A stretch of DNA of 64,000 nt from Nocardia mexicana NBRC 108244 (GCF_001613165.1 NZ_BDBV01000046.1:1-64000); one strand, 5' to 3'. Shown: positions 1-8,459, counted from the stretch's first letter. The notes: a model not told the origin generated them from the letters alone. Program-made: numbers and translations.

Positions 1-32
1 TGCCGCGAACACCAACCAGCCCACCGCGGTGT

Positions 33-344
33 TCATGGTTGCCCCACCTGGCAGGGGAAGGTCATCCATCGAGCGAAACTCATTCGTGGAGTGGCGGTCT
101 CGACATCGACGATGCACATCAGCGCATGTAACTGAATCACGTCCAGATGGCTCGGCGACGGCGTGATCACGGCGTCGACATCGGCGGCGCGCACCTGGTC
201 GACCAGCGGAATCGCGGACGGCCTCGGCCAGTACAGCACATAGCCGAGCCGCCGCGCGAGCTGGCGAATCCTGGCGTTCTCCCACTCGCCCCACGGGCTG
301 ACGTCCGCGTCGACCCAAGCGAACGCCGTCGGATGTGCCCTCAT
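33..344 (-). CDS. Hypothetical protein (103 aa)
   Basis: I do not recognise a named family. The protein begins MRAHPTAFAWVDADVS and has a conserved-looking core (WENARIRQLARRLGYVLYW, then VDAVITPSPSHLD). The GY-to-VDAVITP layout, a short helix-strand stretch before an acidic turn, loosely resembles the catalytic fold of small resolvase-like proteins, but no catalytic serine is identifiable. I chose the ATG at 342-344 because it overlaps the TGA of the upstream gene (ATGA), implying translational coupling. The open frame runs on upstream, but its composition there looks non-coding. Function is unknown. Confidence 0.55.
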   Translation of the reverse strand: MRAHPTAFAWVDADVSPWGEWENARIRQLARRLGYVLYWPRPSAIPLVDQVRAADVDAVITPSPSHLDVIQLHALMCIVDVETATPRMSFARWMTFPCQVGQP

Positions 345-586
345 GGCTGGACCGTCGCGCCCATCGCGGCACGCATCGAGCGGTCGTTGTGTACACGCGT
401 ACCCGACCACGGGCACCGTTCGCCGTCTTGAACTCTGTGCGAGGCAATCTTGCCGTCCACCAACGGAATGAGGCCATCGCACAGCCAGGATGGGCAGGCG
501 ACGCTGACAAGCTGGCCGGTATCGGCAGATAGAAGGCCAATACCGCACTGAGACAACAGAATCCATGGCGTATTGCCGTCGCACAT
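341..586 (-). CDS. Small hypothetical cysteine-containing protein (81 aa)
   Basis: This 81-residue protein starts MCDGNTPWILLSQC and contains five cysteines, including CPSWLC, and a C-terminal CPWSGTRVHNDR segment. The cysteines might bind a metal, but no known zinc motif is complete. The ATG at 584-586 follows a good Shine-Dalgarno (GGAAGG) about nine bases upstream. Its stop overlaps the start of the next gene by four bases, so the two are probably one transcript reading away from the divergent regulator at 785. Function is unknown. Confidence 0.5.
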   Translation of the reverse strand: MCDGNTPWILLSQCGIGLLSADTGQLVSVACPSWLCDGLIPLVDGKIASHRVQDGERCPWSGTRVHNDRSMRAAMGATVQP

Positions 587-784
587 TTCGGACGCCTTCC
601 GTGCAGATCCAGTTGGGAGCGCCCGGATATCGAAAGGGTGACGCGAGATCCAGCGGAGAGAGGTCAGCGGCAACGCCTCCGGGCACACCTGGAAGTCTGG
701 TGACGGAGGTCACGTCGGAGTAAGTTCGTCGAGGGTGTTGAAAGGTGTTGAATCGGCCGTCGACGAGACCTGAGCGGGTGCGCG

Positions 785-2137
785 GTGAATGCTCGGAATA
801 TGCAGCTTTCGAACTGGCTGGAGCGTTCGGGGTGGAGCAACGGCGAACTTGCCCGCCGCATCCAGGTCACGGCCGTCGAATGGGGAGAGCCGCACGTGCG
901 GCCGAACGCTTCGACGATACGCCGCTGGGTGGCCGAAGGCGGATGCCCGCGTTCACCTGTCCCGGAGATCCTGGCCGACCTGTTCTCCGCAAGGTTCGGG
1001 TACCGAGTGACCACGTACGACCTCGGGTTCGGCGATGCGTCGGCGGTTGACCGGGCGCTGGTGTACAACCCATCGTTGAGAGCAACCATCGAAGCAGTAG
1101 CAGATCTCGGGAGAGCCGACGTGGACCGCAGGAAGTTCCTCACCGCCGCGCCGTTTGCCGCGGCGGCGGCGATAGGACCGTCTCGTGACTGGCTGCTGAA
1201 CACCCTGGATCAGCTGCCAGACGGTGGGCAGCGGGTCAGGCTCGAAGACGTTACCGCCGTGAAGAATATGTTCACCCACTTCCAGGAGATGGATATCTTC
1301 CAGGGCGGCGGCAGCGGTCGGCTTGTCCTGGCGGCGTACATGAACGAACACGTGCACCCGCTGCTGCGGCAGACGTATACCAAGGAAGTTCGGCGAGCGC
1401 TGTCCGGCGCTGCTGCCGAGCAGACGTACCTGCTGGGGTGGATGGCGTTCGACAACGGCGAGCACGGTGCGGCGCAGCGGTACCTCATCCAGGCGTTGCG
1501 ATTGTCCGAGGAGTCGAAGGACGTCGCGCTCGGCGCTCACGTTCTCGCTGGAATGGCGGACCAAGCCTCGTTACTCGGTCACCCCCGGGAAGGTCAGCGG
1601 CTCGCGCAGGCTGGTCGTCAGGGGCTCGCCAAGGCGAATTCACCTGCGTGCCTTGCGGATCTGTGGACCCTCGAAGCCCGTGCACTTGCGATGATGGGTG
1701 ACAAGGGCGACACCGCGCACGCGATCAACGAAGCAGAACGCGCTTTCGACCAGATCGATCCGGCCGCGGAACCGGAATGGGCACGCTTCATCGACCCGGC
1801 ATACATCTGTGGGGAATGGGCTAATGCATTCCGTGACCTTGGACTGCCGGAGGATGCGGAGCCACACGCGCGCCGATCGATTGCCTACGCGCGCAACCAG
1901 AATCGCGCCCGTCGTGGCGCGCTGTCCCACGCCGCTCTTGCGGTCACTCACATTCAGACCCGAGATCTCGAGGCGGCGTACGTCGCGGCGGTGCGAACTG
2001 TCGATCTGTCCCGGAAGGTCAAGTCTTCACGGTCGGTGGAGGCGGTCCGCGACGTCCAGCGCAAGATGATGTCGTTCGGTCCACATCCACTGGTCGTGGA
2101 CTTCAATGAGCGCGCCCGCGTGCTACTGGCCGCATAG
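785..2137 (+). CDS. NsdA-like HTH/tetratricopeptide transcriptional regulator
   Basis: This 450-aa protein has an N-terminal helix-turn-helix-like segment (residues about 5-60, LSNWLERSGWSNGELARRI through STIRRWVAEG). A twin-arginine-like stretch follows (RRKFLTAAPFAAAAA, near 118), common in this actinobacterial regulator class. The C-terminal half is alpha-helical and TPR-like. The arrangement matches the family of NsdA, a Streptomyces negative regulator of development and antibiotic production; the target here is unknown. The frame opens with GTG at 785; an ATG at 800 is an alternative. It diverges from the small genes at 33-586. Confidence 0.7.
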   Translation: MNARNMQLSNWLERSGWSNGELARRIQVTAVEWGEPHVRPNASTIRRWVAEGGCPRSPVPEILADLFSARFGYRVTTYDLGFGDASAVDRALVYNPSLRATIEAVADLGRADVDRRKFLTAAPFAAAAAIGPSRDWLLNTLDQLPDGGQRVRLEDVTAVKNMFTHFQEMDIFQGGGSGRLVLAAYMNEHVHPLLRQTYTKEVRRALSGAAAEQTYLLGWMAFDNGEHGAAQRYLIQALRLSEESKDVALGAHVLAGMADQASLLGHPREGQRLAQAGRQGLAKANSPACLADLWTLEARALAMMGDKGDTAHAINEAERAFDQIDPAAEPEWARFIDPAYICGEWANAFRDLGLPEDAEPHARRSIAYARNQNRARRGALSHAALAVTHIQTRDLEAAYVAAVRTVDLSRKVKSSRSVEAVRDVQRKMMSFGPHPLVVDFNERARVLLAA

Positions 2138-2308
2138 CATCGGGGTCGGCAGGAGGGGAGTTGCGACCGGGCCGCGCGTATGTGAGCACGAGGCTGTCGT
2201 GAGGACCAACCATATGTCCGTTGAGCCCGTACGGCGTGGATATGGGTCCGCCGCCGGCGACGAGTTCCGGAATCGGTTCGATGCGCTCTCGCAGGGAGCC
2301 ATGACTTC

Positions 2309-2890
2309 ATGACTATCGACCTGCCTGGCGGTCTGAAGTTCGTGCACTGTAATTCCGAACGGGCACAAGAGAATCGCGGAGTGGTCGAGGATATTTACCG
2401 CAGGTCTTATGTTGAGGCCATTGCCTCCGGCGATCCCTTCGATTCGCCGACTCAGTTCATGAACCGGTTCGACGCCTACACCGGCAGTCCGGGGTTCGAA
2501 TTGGTGTTGGCGCAGATCGATGATGCGTCGGCAGGGCAGACGTGGGGATGGCCGCTGCGGCCGAGTACGCGTTGGTGGGAAGCATTGGTCTTGGACGACT
2601 CGGCTACCGATCGGACGGCGTTCACGGCCGAGAACGGTGCCCGCACCTTCGCCCTGAGCGAGATCATGGTCTGCGCTGAGTACGCGGGACGCGGGGTGGC
2701 TCGTGCGCTACATGACGAACTGCTGGGCAACCGTACGGAGGTTCGTGCAACTCTGCTGGTCGAGCCGGACAACGACCGCGCATACCGGCGCTACCGGAAC
2801 TGGGGCTGGCGTCGTGTCGGTACTATGCGTCCACACTGGCCCGATGCGCCACAGTTCGACGTGCTGATCCGATCGTTGGTTGCCGGATAG
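2309..2890 (+). CDS. GNAT family N-acetyltransferase
   Basis: This 193-aa protein has the GNAT architecture. The acetyl-CoA-binding motif A is at about residues 115-137 (LSEIMVCAEYAGRGVARAL, the Q/RxxGxG/A loop degenerate as YAGRGVA). Motif B follows at about 150-170 (VEPDNDRAYRRYRNWGWRRVG). The family transfers acetyl groups from acetyl-CoA to amines; the substrate cannot be inferred. It lies 170 bp downstream of the HTH/TPR regulator on the same strand. A short open frame of 32-68 codons precedes it with an ATGA overlap and may be a leader, but is not convincing. Confidence 0.8.
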   Translation: MTIDLPGGLKFVHCNSERAQENRGVVEDIYRRSYVEAIASGDPFDSPTQFMNRFDAYTGSPGFELVLAQIDDASAGQTWGWPLRPSTRWWEALVLDDSATDRTAFTAENGARTFALSEIMVCAEYAGRGVARALHDELLGNRTEVRATLLVEPDNDRAYRRYRNWGWRRVGTMRPHWPDAPQFDVLIRSLVAG

Positions 2891-3054
2891 GTCGGTCCGC
2901 GGAGGGTGTCGAAATTCCTCTGCGCTAAGGTTTCTGCCGAAGTGGCCACGAGTTTGCTTGTGTCGCAGTACTGTTGGGTGTCAGCGGCTGATGGCCTGCT
3001 GCCTCTCGGGTGATGCGGGTGTGGTTGCACCCCTTGGAAAAGGTAGGGGGAAGA

Positions 3055-3405
3055 ATGCTTCGAGATTCCTTGGTCAGGTCGCGGCGCTTGGTGGTGGTTG
3101 TGGGGTTGCCGATGGTTGCGGCGGCTGTGTTCGCCGGGGTTGCCTCTGCCGAATCCGGGCAGGCCGAACCCGTGGCCGGTATCCCGCTGCAGAGCGAGGA
3201 CGTCACCACCAATCCCGATGCTCTGATCCCCGATCCTGTGTTGAACGGCGCCTCCGCCGGTGCCTCGGTCGGCTCCGCCATCGGTTCGGCCGTCGGCCTG
3301 GCGACGGGTTCGGTGACCAGTTCCGCCGGTTCTGCCCTCGGTGCCTTGATCGGCGCCGTGGTCGGCGCCACGAACCCGAACGTGGTCCCCCAGGTCCTGC
3401 CCTGA
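3055..3405 (+). CDS. Small secreted glycine-zipper protein
   Basis: This 116-aa protein has a clear signal peptide: positive MLRDSLVRSRR, a hydrophobic VVVVGLPMVAAAVFAGV, then an ASA cleavage site before ESGQAEP. The mature C-terminal half is a run of small residues with G/AxxxG spacing (SAGASVGSAIGSAVGLATG onward), a glycine-zipper pattern seen in membrane-associating exported proteins. ATG 3055 follows GGGGGAAG; an in-frame start at 3010 would add 15 residues and lacks such a site. It is the last chromosomal gene before the element's left repeat. Function is unknown. Confidence 0.7.
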   Translation: MLRDSLVRSRRLVVVVGLPMVAAAVFAGVASAESGQAEPVAGIPLQSEDVTTNPDALIPDPVLNGASAGASVGSAIGSAVGLATGSVTSSAGSALGALIGAVVGATNPNVVPQVLP

Positions 3406-3465
3406 GGCACACAACCGGCTCTTCGGCCGGGGTTCAGGTGATCGAAAAGCTCGAAACAAGACAGA

Positions 3466-3497
3466 GGGCAGGTCAGGAATGCTTCCCTGACCTGCCC
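3466..3497. terminator. Inverted repeat, chromosomal terminator of the tRNA-His locus (left copy)
   Basis: A perfect 12-bp stem (GGGCAGGTCAGG / CCTGACCTGCCC) with an 8-nt loop sits beside the left attachment repeat. A near copy lies next to the intact tRNA-His at 17437-17468. The pair suggests the element carries both the tRNA 3' end and its terminator, so tRNA transcription still ends properly after integration. Confidence 0.6.
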
Positions 3498-3538
3498 CTT
3501 CAGGGTGGACGACGGGACTCGAACCCGCGACAGCCAGG
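3488..3538. repeat. Left attachment repeat (51 bp) of the integrated element
   Basis: These 51 bases are identical to 17459-17509. They comprise the right arm of the terminator hairpin and the 3' portion of tRNA-His, from the acceptor stem through the T arm to the anticodon stem. Identity stops at the anticodon loop, so this copy is only a tRNA 3' fragment while the right copy is within an intact tRNA gene. A second identical block of 16 bp (3465-3480 and 17436-17451) flanks it. The offset is 13,971 bp, the element size. Confidence 0.92.
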
Positions 3539-3928
3539 CATGGGTCGACCGAACAGTCGGGTGTCCTTGCTTGTCCTGGAGTATCCGCGATATCGCTGTG
3601 ACGTGGGCCTATGTAGCTCATTTGGGGGCCGGGGACGTCATTTTGCGTCCCGGGCGGTCCCGCCGAAAGTTTGGTCATCGGTTGGAAAGCTCGATTCCCT
3701 GCCTGCATGATCTTGGTGCGACTCTCCGGCGTGTCGAGTTCAGGACACGCCGGGGAAGTTCGATTCTCAGACACCATGTAGCAACCTCCGGTCGATTGGT
3801 GGTCGGGACCCGGCAGGGTGGACGCGACTGCTATTCGTAAAGGACACACCCCCCCACTGGGGTCGTCGGGGCATTGCTTGGATATCGACAGATGCTTGTT
3901 GCTGCGCTGCTGTGCGTCGTGATCGCTG
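3539..3928. other. Gene-free stretch at the element's left end
   Basis: There is no credible gene. The stretch holds a perfect 10-bp hairpin (CCGGCGTGTC / GACACGCCGG, 3726-3753, 8-nt loop), a smaller hairpin (GGGACG / CGTCCC near 3636-3655) and fragments that resemble tRNA D and T arms but do not fold as tRNAs. Confidence 0.5.
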
Positions 3929-5299
3929 CTAGGAGGTTAGTCGTGACGTCTCCGCGCGAGGTGGCCACTGAGATGGCTTGATATTAGGAGGTTTGAGGGA
4001 GATGTCCGTATCCCAGTCAAATACTGGTGCTGGTGGCCCCCACTGTTGAGGAGCAACGAAGGAGACGCAACTTTCTCCGAAATTGGCATGTTTGAACAAA
4101 GTGGCACCGGAGAATGTCACACCCCCGAAGCTGGTGTCGCCCTGGAATATGGAACTGGCGAACAGTGTGGTGCCAGAAAAGGCTGCTTCGTCGAACACAG
4201 CGCTGTGGGAGAATGTGGTCTTTTCAAATGAGGTCCTGCCTGAGAAGGTTGCGCCTCGGAAAACGGCGTCACCAAAGAACGTCGTGTCGTTGAGCCAAGA
4301 ATTACTGAACTCCGCGCCCTCGAACCAGGCCATATTGGAAAACGTGGCTTCTCTGAGTGCAAGGCTGTCGCAAAAGGTCGTGTGGTCAAACCAGGCTAGG
4401 TAGCCGAATGTCGCGCCTCCGAACTGGGTGTGATTACCGCAGAAATTCGCATCGGTAAACCAGGCGCTTTCGTGGAAAGTGACATCGTCGAAATGGGCGT
4501 TACCTAAGAAAGTTGCTCCCATAAAGGTTGCATCGTGAGAGAATGAAGCGTGATCGAACCATGCTTCGCCAACAAAAGTCGCGCCTTCGAAGTGGCTATC
4601 ACCTGAGAAGATAGCCTTGCTGAAGCGCGCCTCTTCGAAATTGACAGTGCGGAAGTCGAAGTTACTGGAGGACCAACTGTACTGAGAATCAGGATGGAGG
4701 TGGTCGGCGATGACTCGAACGATTGTTTGGCGGACTTCTTTGTCGTTCTGCCGGTATTCGAAGGTGCTCTCATTCTCCTCGACGCCGTCCGCGTTCTTGC
4801 GCGTCTGGACGTATTTGGTTTGGTGATTGGCACCCACTTCAGGTGTGTAGGGAAGGCGGAGATAGCCGCAAAGCACATCGATACACTGTTGGCGGCGTAG
4901 GCTGACGGATTCGTCGGCGACGCCTACCATCGCGTACACGCCAGCTATACGTACGGCGACATCGGGAGCACCGAGTTGTGCGGCTGCGGCGCTAAACCGT
5001 TCGACAAATCGCCCCTGCTCAAGATCACGCTGTCGGCGGTACGCGATCACCAGGGCGACTACGCCACCGACCCCACCTACCACTGTTAACGCGAGCTTTG
5101 TGACGTCGATCGGGCTTCCCCCTGCCCGGCTCGGATGGAAGACGAGGATTAGGACTATCTCGGCGGCCGCAGCTAGTGCTACACCCCCAAGAACTGCAAG
5201 TCCTACGGCCGTCGACAGCGCCATACGGTTAGACCATCGTGAGATAGACGTCGGTATCTTGCGTCCTCGTGTGCCGATGCGACGTATGGTTCCCTGCAT
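3929..5299 (-). CDS. Membrane-anchored pentapeptide-repeat protein
   Basis: This protein is about 456 aa. Two hydrophobic segments near the N terminus (ALSTAVGLAVLGGVALAAAA and LALTVVGGVGGVVALVIAY) are followed by an RQRDLEQGRFVERFSAAAAQLG linker typical of actinobacterial members. The C-terminal half is a quadrilateral beta-helix of A(T/D/S)F-type pentapeptides, about 35 consecutive units (for example ATFVGEAWFDHASF). Such repeats act as structural surfaces; the family includes DNA-mimicking gyrase protectors, but function cannot be read off. ATG 5299 is chosen because the frame above it is low-complexity and non-coding. It is divergent from the HEPN-like gene and AT-richer than the core genes. 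Confidence 0.75.
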   Translation of the reverse strand: MQGTIRRIGTRGRKIPTSISRWSNRMALSTAVGLAVLGGVALAAAAEIVLILVFHPSRAGGSPIDVTKLALTVVGGVGGVVALVIAYRRQRDLEQGRFVERFSAAAAQLGAPDVAVRIAGVYAMVGVADESVSLRRQQCIDVLCGYLRLPYTPEVGANHQTKYVQTRKNADGVEENESTFEYRQNDKEVRQTIVRVIADHLHPDSQYSWSSSNFDFRTVNFEEARFSKAIFSGDSHFEGATFVGEAWFDHASFSHDATFMGATFLGNAHFDDVTFHESAWFTDANFCGNHTQFGGATFGYLAWFDHTTFCDSLALREATFSNMAWFEGAEFSNSWLNDTTFFGDAVFRGATFSGRTSFEKTTFSHSAVFDEAAFSGTTLFASSIFQGDTSFGGVTFSGATLFKHANFGESCVSFVAPQQWGPPAPVFDWDTDISLKPPNIKPSQWPPRAETSRLTS

Positions 5300-5775
5300 T
5301 GCTCGATTTTCGCCGAGAGAACTTCTGCTGGAGGGTTTTTTGCGATATCTGGCGGACAGGAAACATGGCAAGCCACCCGTTGAGGGTGGCGCGGCAGCAG
5401 TCCTGGGCCGAGGCGGTGTGGGTCCCGCTCCCACCCTGGTCTGGCGCCGGGTGCCCGCCCGGGAGCGGAGCGGGAGGGCGGGCGCACCGGGCGGCGCGCG
5501 TAGCGCGCCGCTCTTGATTCTGTAGAGGAAAATTCGGCAAGTTCCTCCTTCTGGGATTCCGTTTTCCCTTCCCTTTTTCTTTTTCTCTATCCGGAATCCA
5601 AATCTTTCTGCAGCTACATGAGTCATCAAGGCTGCAGCACAACAGGTTACGTGAGACTGATCGGTCAACCCGTATAATCCGCGGCGCAACCCGGGTTGGC
5701 ACCCGCACGCAGGGCTCTAGGAGTGGGGCGACCGAATCCGGCACTCACGGTAGCGATGCGAGTTACTATCTGGGA
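5300..5775. promoter_or_regulatory. Structured divergent intergenic region
   Basis: The region separates the pentapeptide gene (minus) from the HEPN-like gene (plus). It contains a GC-rich imperfect hairpin (5453-5483), an 8-bp perfect hairpin with a GTA loop (CGGCGCGC / GCGCGCCG, 5492-5510) and a strand-biased pyrimidine tract (about 5560-5600). Promoters for both genes must lie here. No convincing small gene is visible. Confidence 0.45.
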
Positions 5776-6996
5776 ATGAAGGTGGGTCGATACGCGGAGA
5801 TGCCGTTGCAGGACGAAACGGACACCGACAAGTATGGTGCCGTCTTCGTGCTTCGACGCTCGCCTGTTCAGGACGTAACTATTCAGCTTCAAGGCTGGTC
5901 GGCACACGTGAGGCGTGGGGTACCCGCAGTTGTTGTGCACGGAGACGGTAGCGGTGTGGACTTGTCGAGCACGTTAGTAGAGGCATTTGAAGCGGCAAAT
6001 AATGCGTTAGATTATATGTCCTTCAGAGGATTGGCGGACGTAACAATAATTGATGCCGTTGATGACTTCCTGATTTGGTGGCCCGGACCTGCCGGCGTGG
6101 TAATGCATGCGAACCTCATTCATACGGTTACGTCGCACTCAACGGCTACCGTAACGGTCCACGATGCTAATGGGGACTTGGTGCGAACTGCACCGCCCAC
6201 TCCGCTACAGCGCGATGCGTTTCGGTTTGTTCGTATGTCGCGTACTTCCGATTATTTGCATGATGCGTATCGATACATGTTCCTGGCACTTGAATCTGTA
6301 CTCGATGATATTCACGCACATACGCGAGGGGGAGAGGTAGCTTGGTTCAAAGATGCACTAAGACAGGCCAACCAGATAGAGCCTGTCTCATTTCTGGCTC
6401 CGTCGGGAACGCCTGATCCAATTGACTGGATCTATGACAACATGTACAGACCCGAGAGATCTGGCCTCATGCATGCGAAGGCAAGCCGGGGATATATAAT
6501 CCCGCAGGACCTCAGTAGTCGCAATTCGATTCAGCGTTCATTAGAGCTGTTGTCCACGTATGTTCTGAACCTGCTTGAAAAACGGACGAATATTGGCCAC
6601 ATGTCGAGCGGTCTTATGCAGGGTGGCTGGGAGATTCTGGCGGGTGGAGCGTTATCCAAGCACCGGATTGTGCTATCGGATGATGAAACCCCGTTCAATG
6701 AGAACGATTTACTATTTGCTCCTGGAGGCGGACGGGTCGTTGAGCTTCAAAACGGAGCTATTACGCGGGAGAATGAACCAATGGTTATGGCAATGACCGG
6801 AGTCTGTGAGAAGAGTGATCTTAACCGACTCGATCAGATTCGACGAATCGGTGCAATGGGCCCCGACGACGAAGCGTTGCTTGCCTCTCCGCTCTATGGG
6901 CCACTTCAGCTCGACGAGGATGTGGTTCGACTTGAGGTGAAACTGGGATTACGCAACGTCAATAGCACCGGTTCTCGAATCCATTTTTCAGCCTGA
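5776..6996 (+). CDS. HEPN-like protein (406 aa), candidate defence nuclease
   Basis: I do not recognise a named family. Residues about 155-270 look like a HEPN domain: an amphipathic helix (YRYMFLALESVLDDIHAH), a spacer, then R-S-G-L-M-H at 228-233, which fits the HEPN R-x4-6-H catalytic pattern (usually R-N/H/D-x4-H), followed by a long helix (RNSIQRSLELLSTYVLNLLEKR). The N-terminal 150 residues are mostly beta strand. Known HEPN proteins with this motif are often metal-independent RNases in abortive infection, toxin and CRISPR systems. Codon usage is AT-richer than neighbours, suggesting recent transfer. A GTG six bases downstream is an alternative start. Confidence 0.5.
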   Translation: MKVGRYAEMPLQDETDTDKYGAVFVLRRSPVQDVTIQLQGWSAHVRRGVPAVVVHGDGSGVDLSSTLVEAFEAANNALDYMSFRGLADVTIIDAVDDFLIWWPGPAGVVMHANLIHTVTSHSTATVTVHDANGDLVRTAPPTPLQRDAFRFVRMSRTSDYLHDAYRYMFLALESVLDDIHAHTRGGEVAWFKDALRQANQIEPVSFLAPSGTPDPIDWIYDNMYRPERSGLMHAKASRGYIIPQDLSSRNSIQRSLELLSTYVLNLLEKRTNIGHMSSGLMQGGWEILAGGALSKHRIVLSDDETPFNENDLLFAPGGGRVVELQNGAITRENEPMVMAMTGVCEKSDLNRLDQIRRIGAMGPDDEALLASPLYGPLQLDEDVVRLEVKLGLRNVNSTGSRIHFSA

Positions 6997-7014
6997 TGCT
7001 TCGAGGTTGGCAGG

Positions 7015-7374
7015 CTACGGCGTCGCTTTGATGTTGCCTGCGTTGTCTACATCCTGGCCGACAAGCTTCGAGATGGACAGGCGCATGACTTCCTGCATGT
7101 TCTTTACTGTCTCGATGTGCTCGAGTAGCGAAGTTTCGATGTCCGCGCCCTGCTCGGCGAACTTCTTGGTGAGATCGCCTGCCATCACGAAGTCCCCAAA
7201 GCCAGACACCACTTTGGTACGGCGTACCTGTATGAGCATCTCATCGAGGTCGGCGATGCGATCTGTGCAGGCCTTGAGGCACTCACGGGCCACCGCCTCG
7301 TCATCGAGGTAGAGATCCCCTGCTCGCGCTTGCTCGGCGAGGCCCTTCCACTTCGCTGCGTCTTCCGCGCTCAT
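7015..7374 (-). CDS. ESX/WXG100-like helical protein (119 aa)
   Basis: The protein is predicted almost entirely alpha-helical, with two long helices (residues about 5-55 and 70-110) joined by a short VVSGFGDFVMAG turn. This recalls the hairpin fold of ESX-secreted PE/Esx-type proteins, although no WXG motif is present and only a single W occurs near the N terminus. ATG 7374 has a strong GGAGG ten bases upstream. It lies 29 bp downstream of the DUF3558 lipoprotein gene, so the two are probably one operon. The role is unproven; a cell-envelope function is plausible. Confidence 0.55.
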   Translation of the reverse strand: MSAEDAAKWKGLAEQARAGDLYLDDEAVARECLKACTDRIADLDEMLIQVRRTKVVSGFGDFVMAGDLTKKFAEQGADIETSLLEHIETVKNMQEVMRLSISKLVGQDVDNAGNIKATP

Positions 7375-7403
7375 CGCCCCGGCCCCTCCTACAGGTAGCG
7401 GTG

Positions 7404-7937
7404 TTACTTCGGCAAATGTGGTACCAAAGCTCCGGCAGCTTGGTTCAACGCTGCGCAGGGTTCGGGAGGGTTGTCGGCGCTTGCCTTGTTGAGCAGCTCG
7501 ATCTGGATACTCCCTTGCGCAGCAGGGAAGACGACATCGCACGCGAGATGACTGGCACCGCCACTCTTGTCTCGGAACTGTCGACCAGCGCGCCCGGCGA
7601 TCGTTACGTCACGGAAGTCGCCGTAGTCGGATCGGCTCTCGTAGTCCGCGACGGTGCGCGCGGAGGAGTACACGGTGATCGAGTACTGCTGGCCCCTCCA
7701 TCCGCAGATCTCGAAGCCCGACTGATGCACGCCCGCTATGCCGCTGTCTTTGGTGGCAGGATCGACACCCGCGGCACGCAAGGCGTCGTCTGGGATGCTT
7801 GTGCACGGGTTGAACAAGGCAGGTGCCGGAGCGCTGGTCGTGGTCTTGTCTGCTGGCTGGTTATCCATGCATCCACCCGTGGCTACGAGTGCCGCCCCTG
7901 CCGCCGCAGCGACCAGTACCAGCTTGATTCGGCGCAT
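7404..7937 (-). CDS. DUF3558 domain lipoprotein
   Basis: This 177-aa protein has a lipoprotein signal (MRRIKLVLVAAAAGAALVA, then TGGC with the acylated cysteine at about residue 23) and a low-complexity linker (ADKTTTSAPAPA). The DUF3558 domain follows, with FNPCTSIPDDALRAAGVDP and a later CGW pair and C-terminal cysteine likely forming disulfides. DUF3558 proteins are abundant, uncharacterised envelope lipoproteins of Mycobacteriales. ATG 7937 is set by the signal peptide. It is first in a two-gene unit with the helical protein, and is carried as cargo on the element. Confidence 0.8.
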   Translation of the reverse strand: MRRIKLVLVAAAAGAALVATGGCMDNQPADKTTTSAPAPALFNPCTSIPDDALRAAGVDPATKDSGIAGVHQSGFEICGWRGQQYSITVYSSARTVADYESRSDYGDFRDVTIAGRAGRQFRDKSGGASHLACDVVFPAAQGSIQIELLNKASADNPPEPCAALNQAAGALVPHLPK

Positions 7938-8201
7938 CCCCACCCTTTCGACCAGCCGACGTGGATGGGGTGAATGTAACAAACGTGGTGGTCGCGTGCA
8001 CACGATGGTGCGGGCGATGACTGATTCGCATTGGTTTCCTTCACGTGGGTGAGTGGTACTGCGTTTGGGTGGTCTGGAAACGGGTTCAGCCAGGAGGCTT
8101 TCCGGCCGCTTCTGCGCGTGTGGGTAGTCGGTGCGCGGTCCTCGGTCGGCCGAGGTTTGAAAGTAGTTGGTTTGCAACAGCTTTCGTGCCAACAGGCGTT
8201 G
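7938..8201. other. Gene-free intergenic stretch
   Basis: I see no gene in these 264 bases between the DUF3558 operon and the end of the small three-gene operon, both on the minus strand. It presumably holds the promoter of the DUF3558 gene, but no clear -35/-10 pair stands out. Confidence 0.4.
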
Positions 8202-8459
8202 CTACGTCCCGGCTCTCCGGGGCAGAACGACAGGAGTGGTGGAACGATGCCGGTTGCGGTCGGCCATGACCGGTACCAGGTGTGCGTCGTGGTCCGGGCC
8301 GACGAATCGGATCGCCTCTTCGGCCTCGGTACGCGAATAGGGACCCCACCATCCCATCGGACACGGCCCGTCATGACGACTACATCCCTGGCCGAGAGTC
8401 ACGATCGCCCACTGAGTGACGTGCTCAACGTGCCACCGAGAGGCGTGGTGCAGGCTCAT
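8202..8459 (-). CDS. Hypothetical protein (85 aa)
   Basis: This small protein, rich in histidine and arginine (MSLHHASRWHVEHVTQW), has a central PMGWWGPYSRTEAEEAIRFV segment. Its start overlaps the stop of the preceding gene (ATGA), which is the main argument that it is real. It is third in a minus-strand operon behind a winged-helix protein and a 119-aa unknown. No family is recognised. Confidence 0.5.
   Translation of the reverse strand: MSLHHASRWHVEHVTQWAIVTLGQGCSRHDGPCPMGWWGPYSRTEAEEAIRFVGPDHDAHLVPVMADRNRHRSTTPVVLPRRAGT

Noticed and set aside
2106..2312. Short reading frame overlapping the HTH/TPR regulator and the GNAT start (ATGA)
   Set aside because: No clear ribosome site and no recognisable sequence; it may be a leader but cannot be supported.
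3590..3780. tRNA-like fragments (GTAGCTCATTTGG, GGTTGG...AGCTCGATTCCC, AAGTTCGATTCTC) that might be a degenerate tRNA array
   Set aside because: T-arm stems fail to pair beyond two bases, and no acceptor stem or anticodon arm of canonical size can be drawn; covariance scoring with tRNAscan-SE would be needed.
3505..3840. Open reading frame beginning inside the left attachment repeat
   Set aside because: It reads through the tRNA fragment and gene-free sequence without a ribosome site or recognisable protein features.
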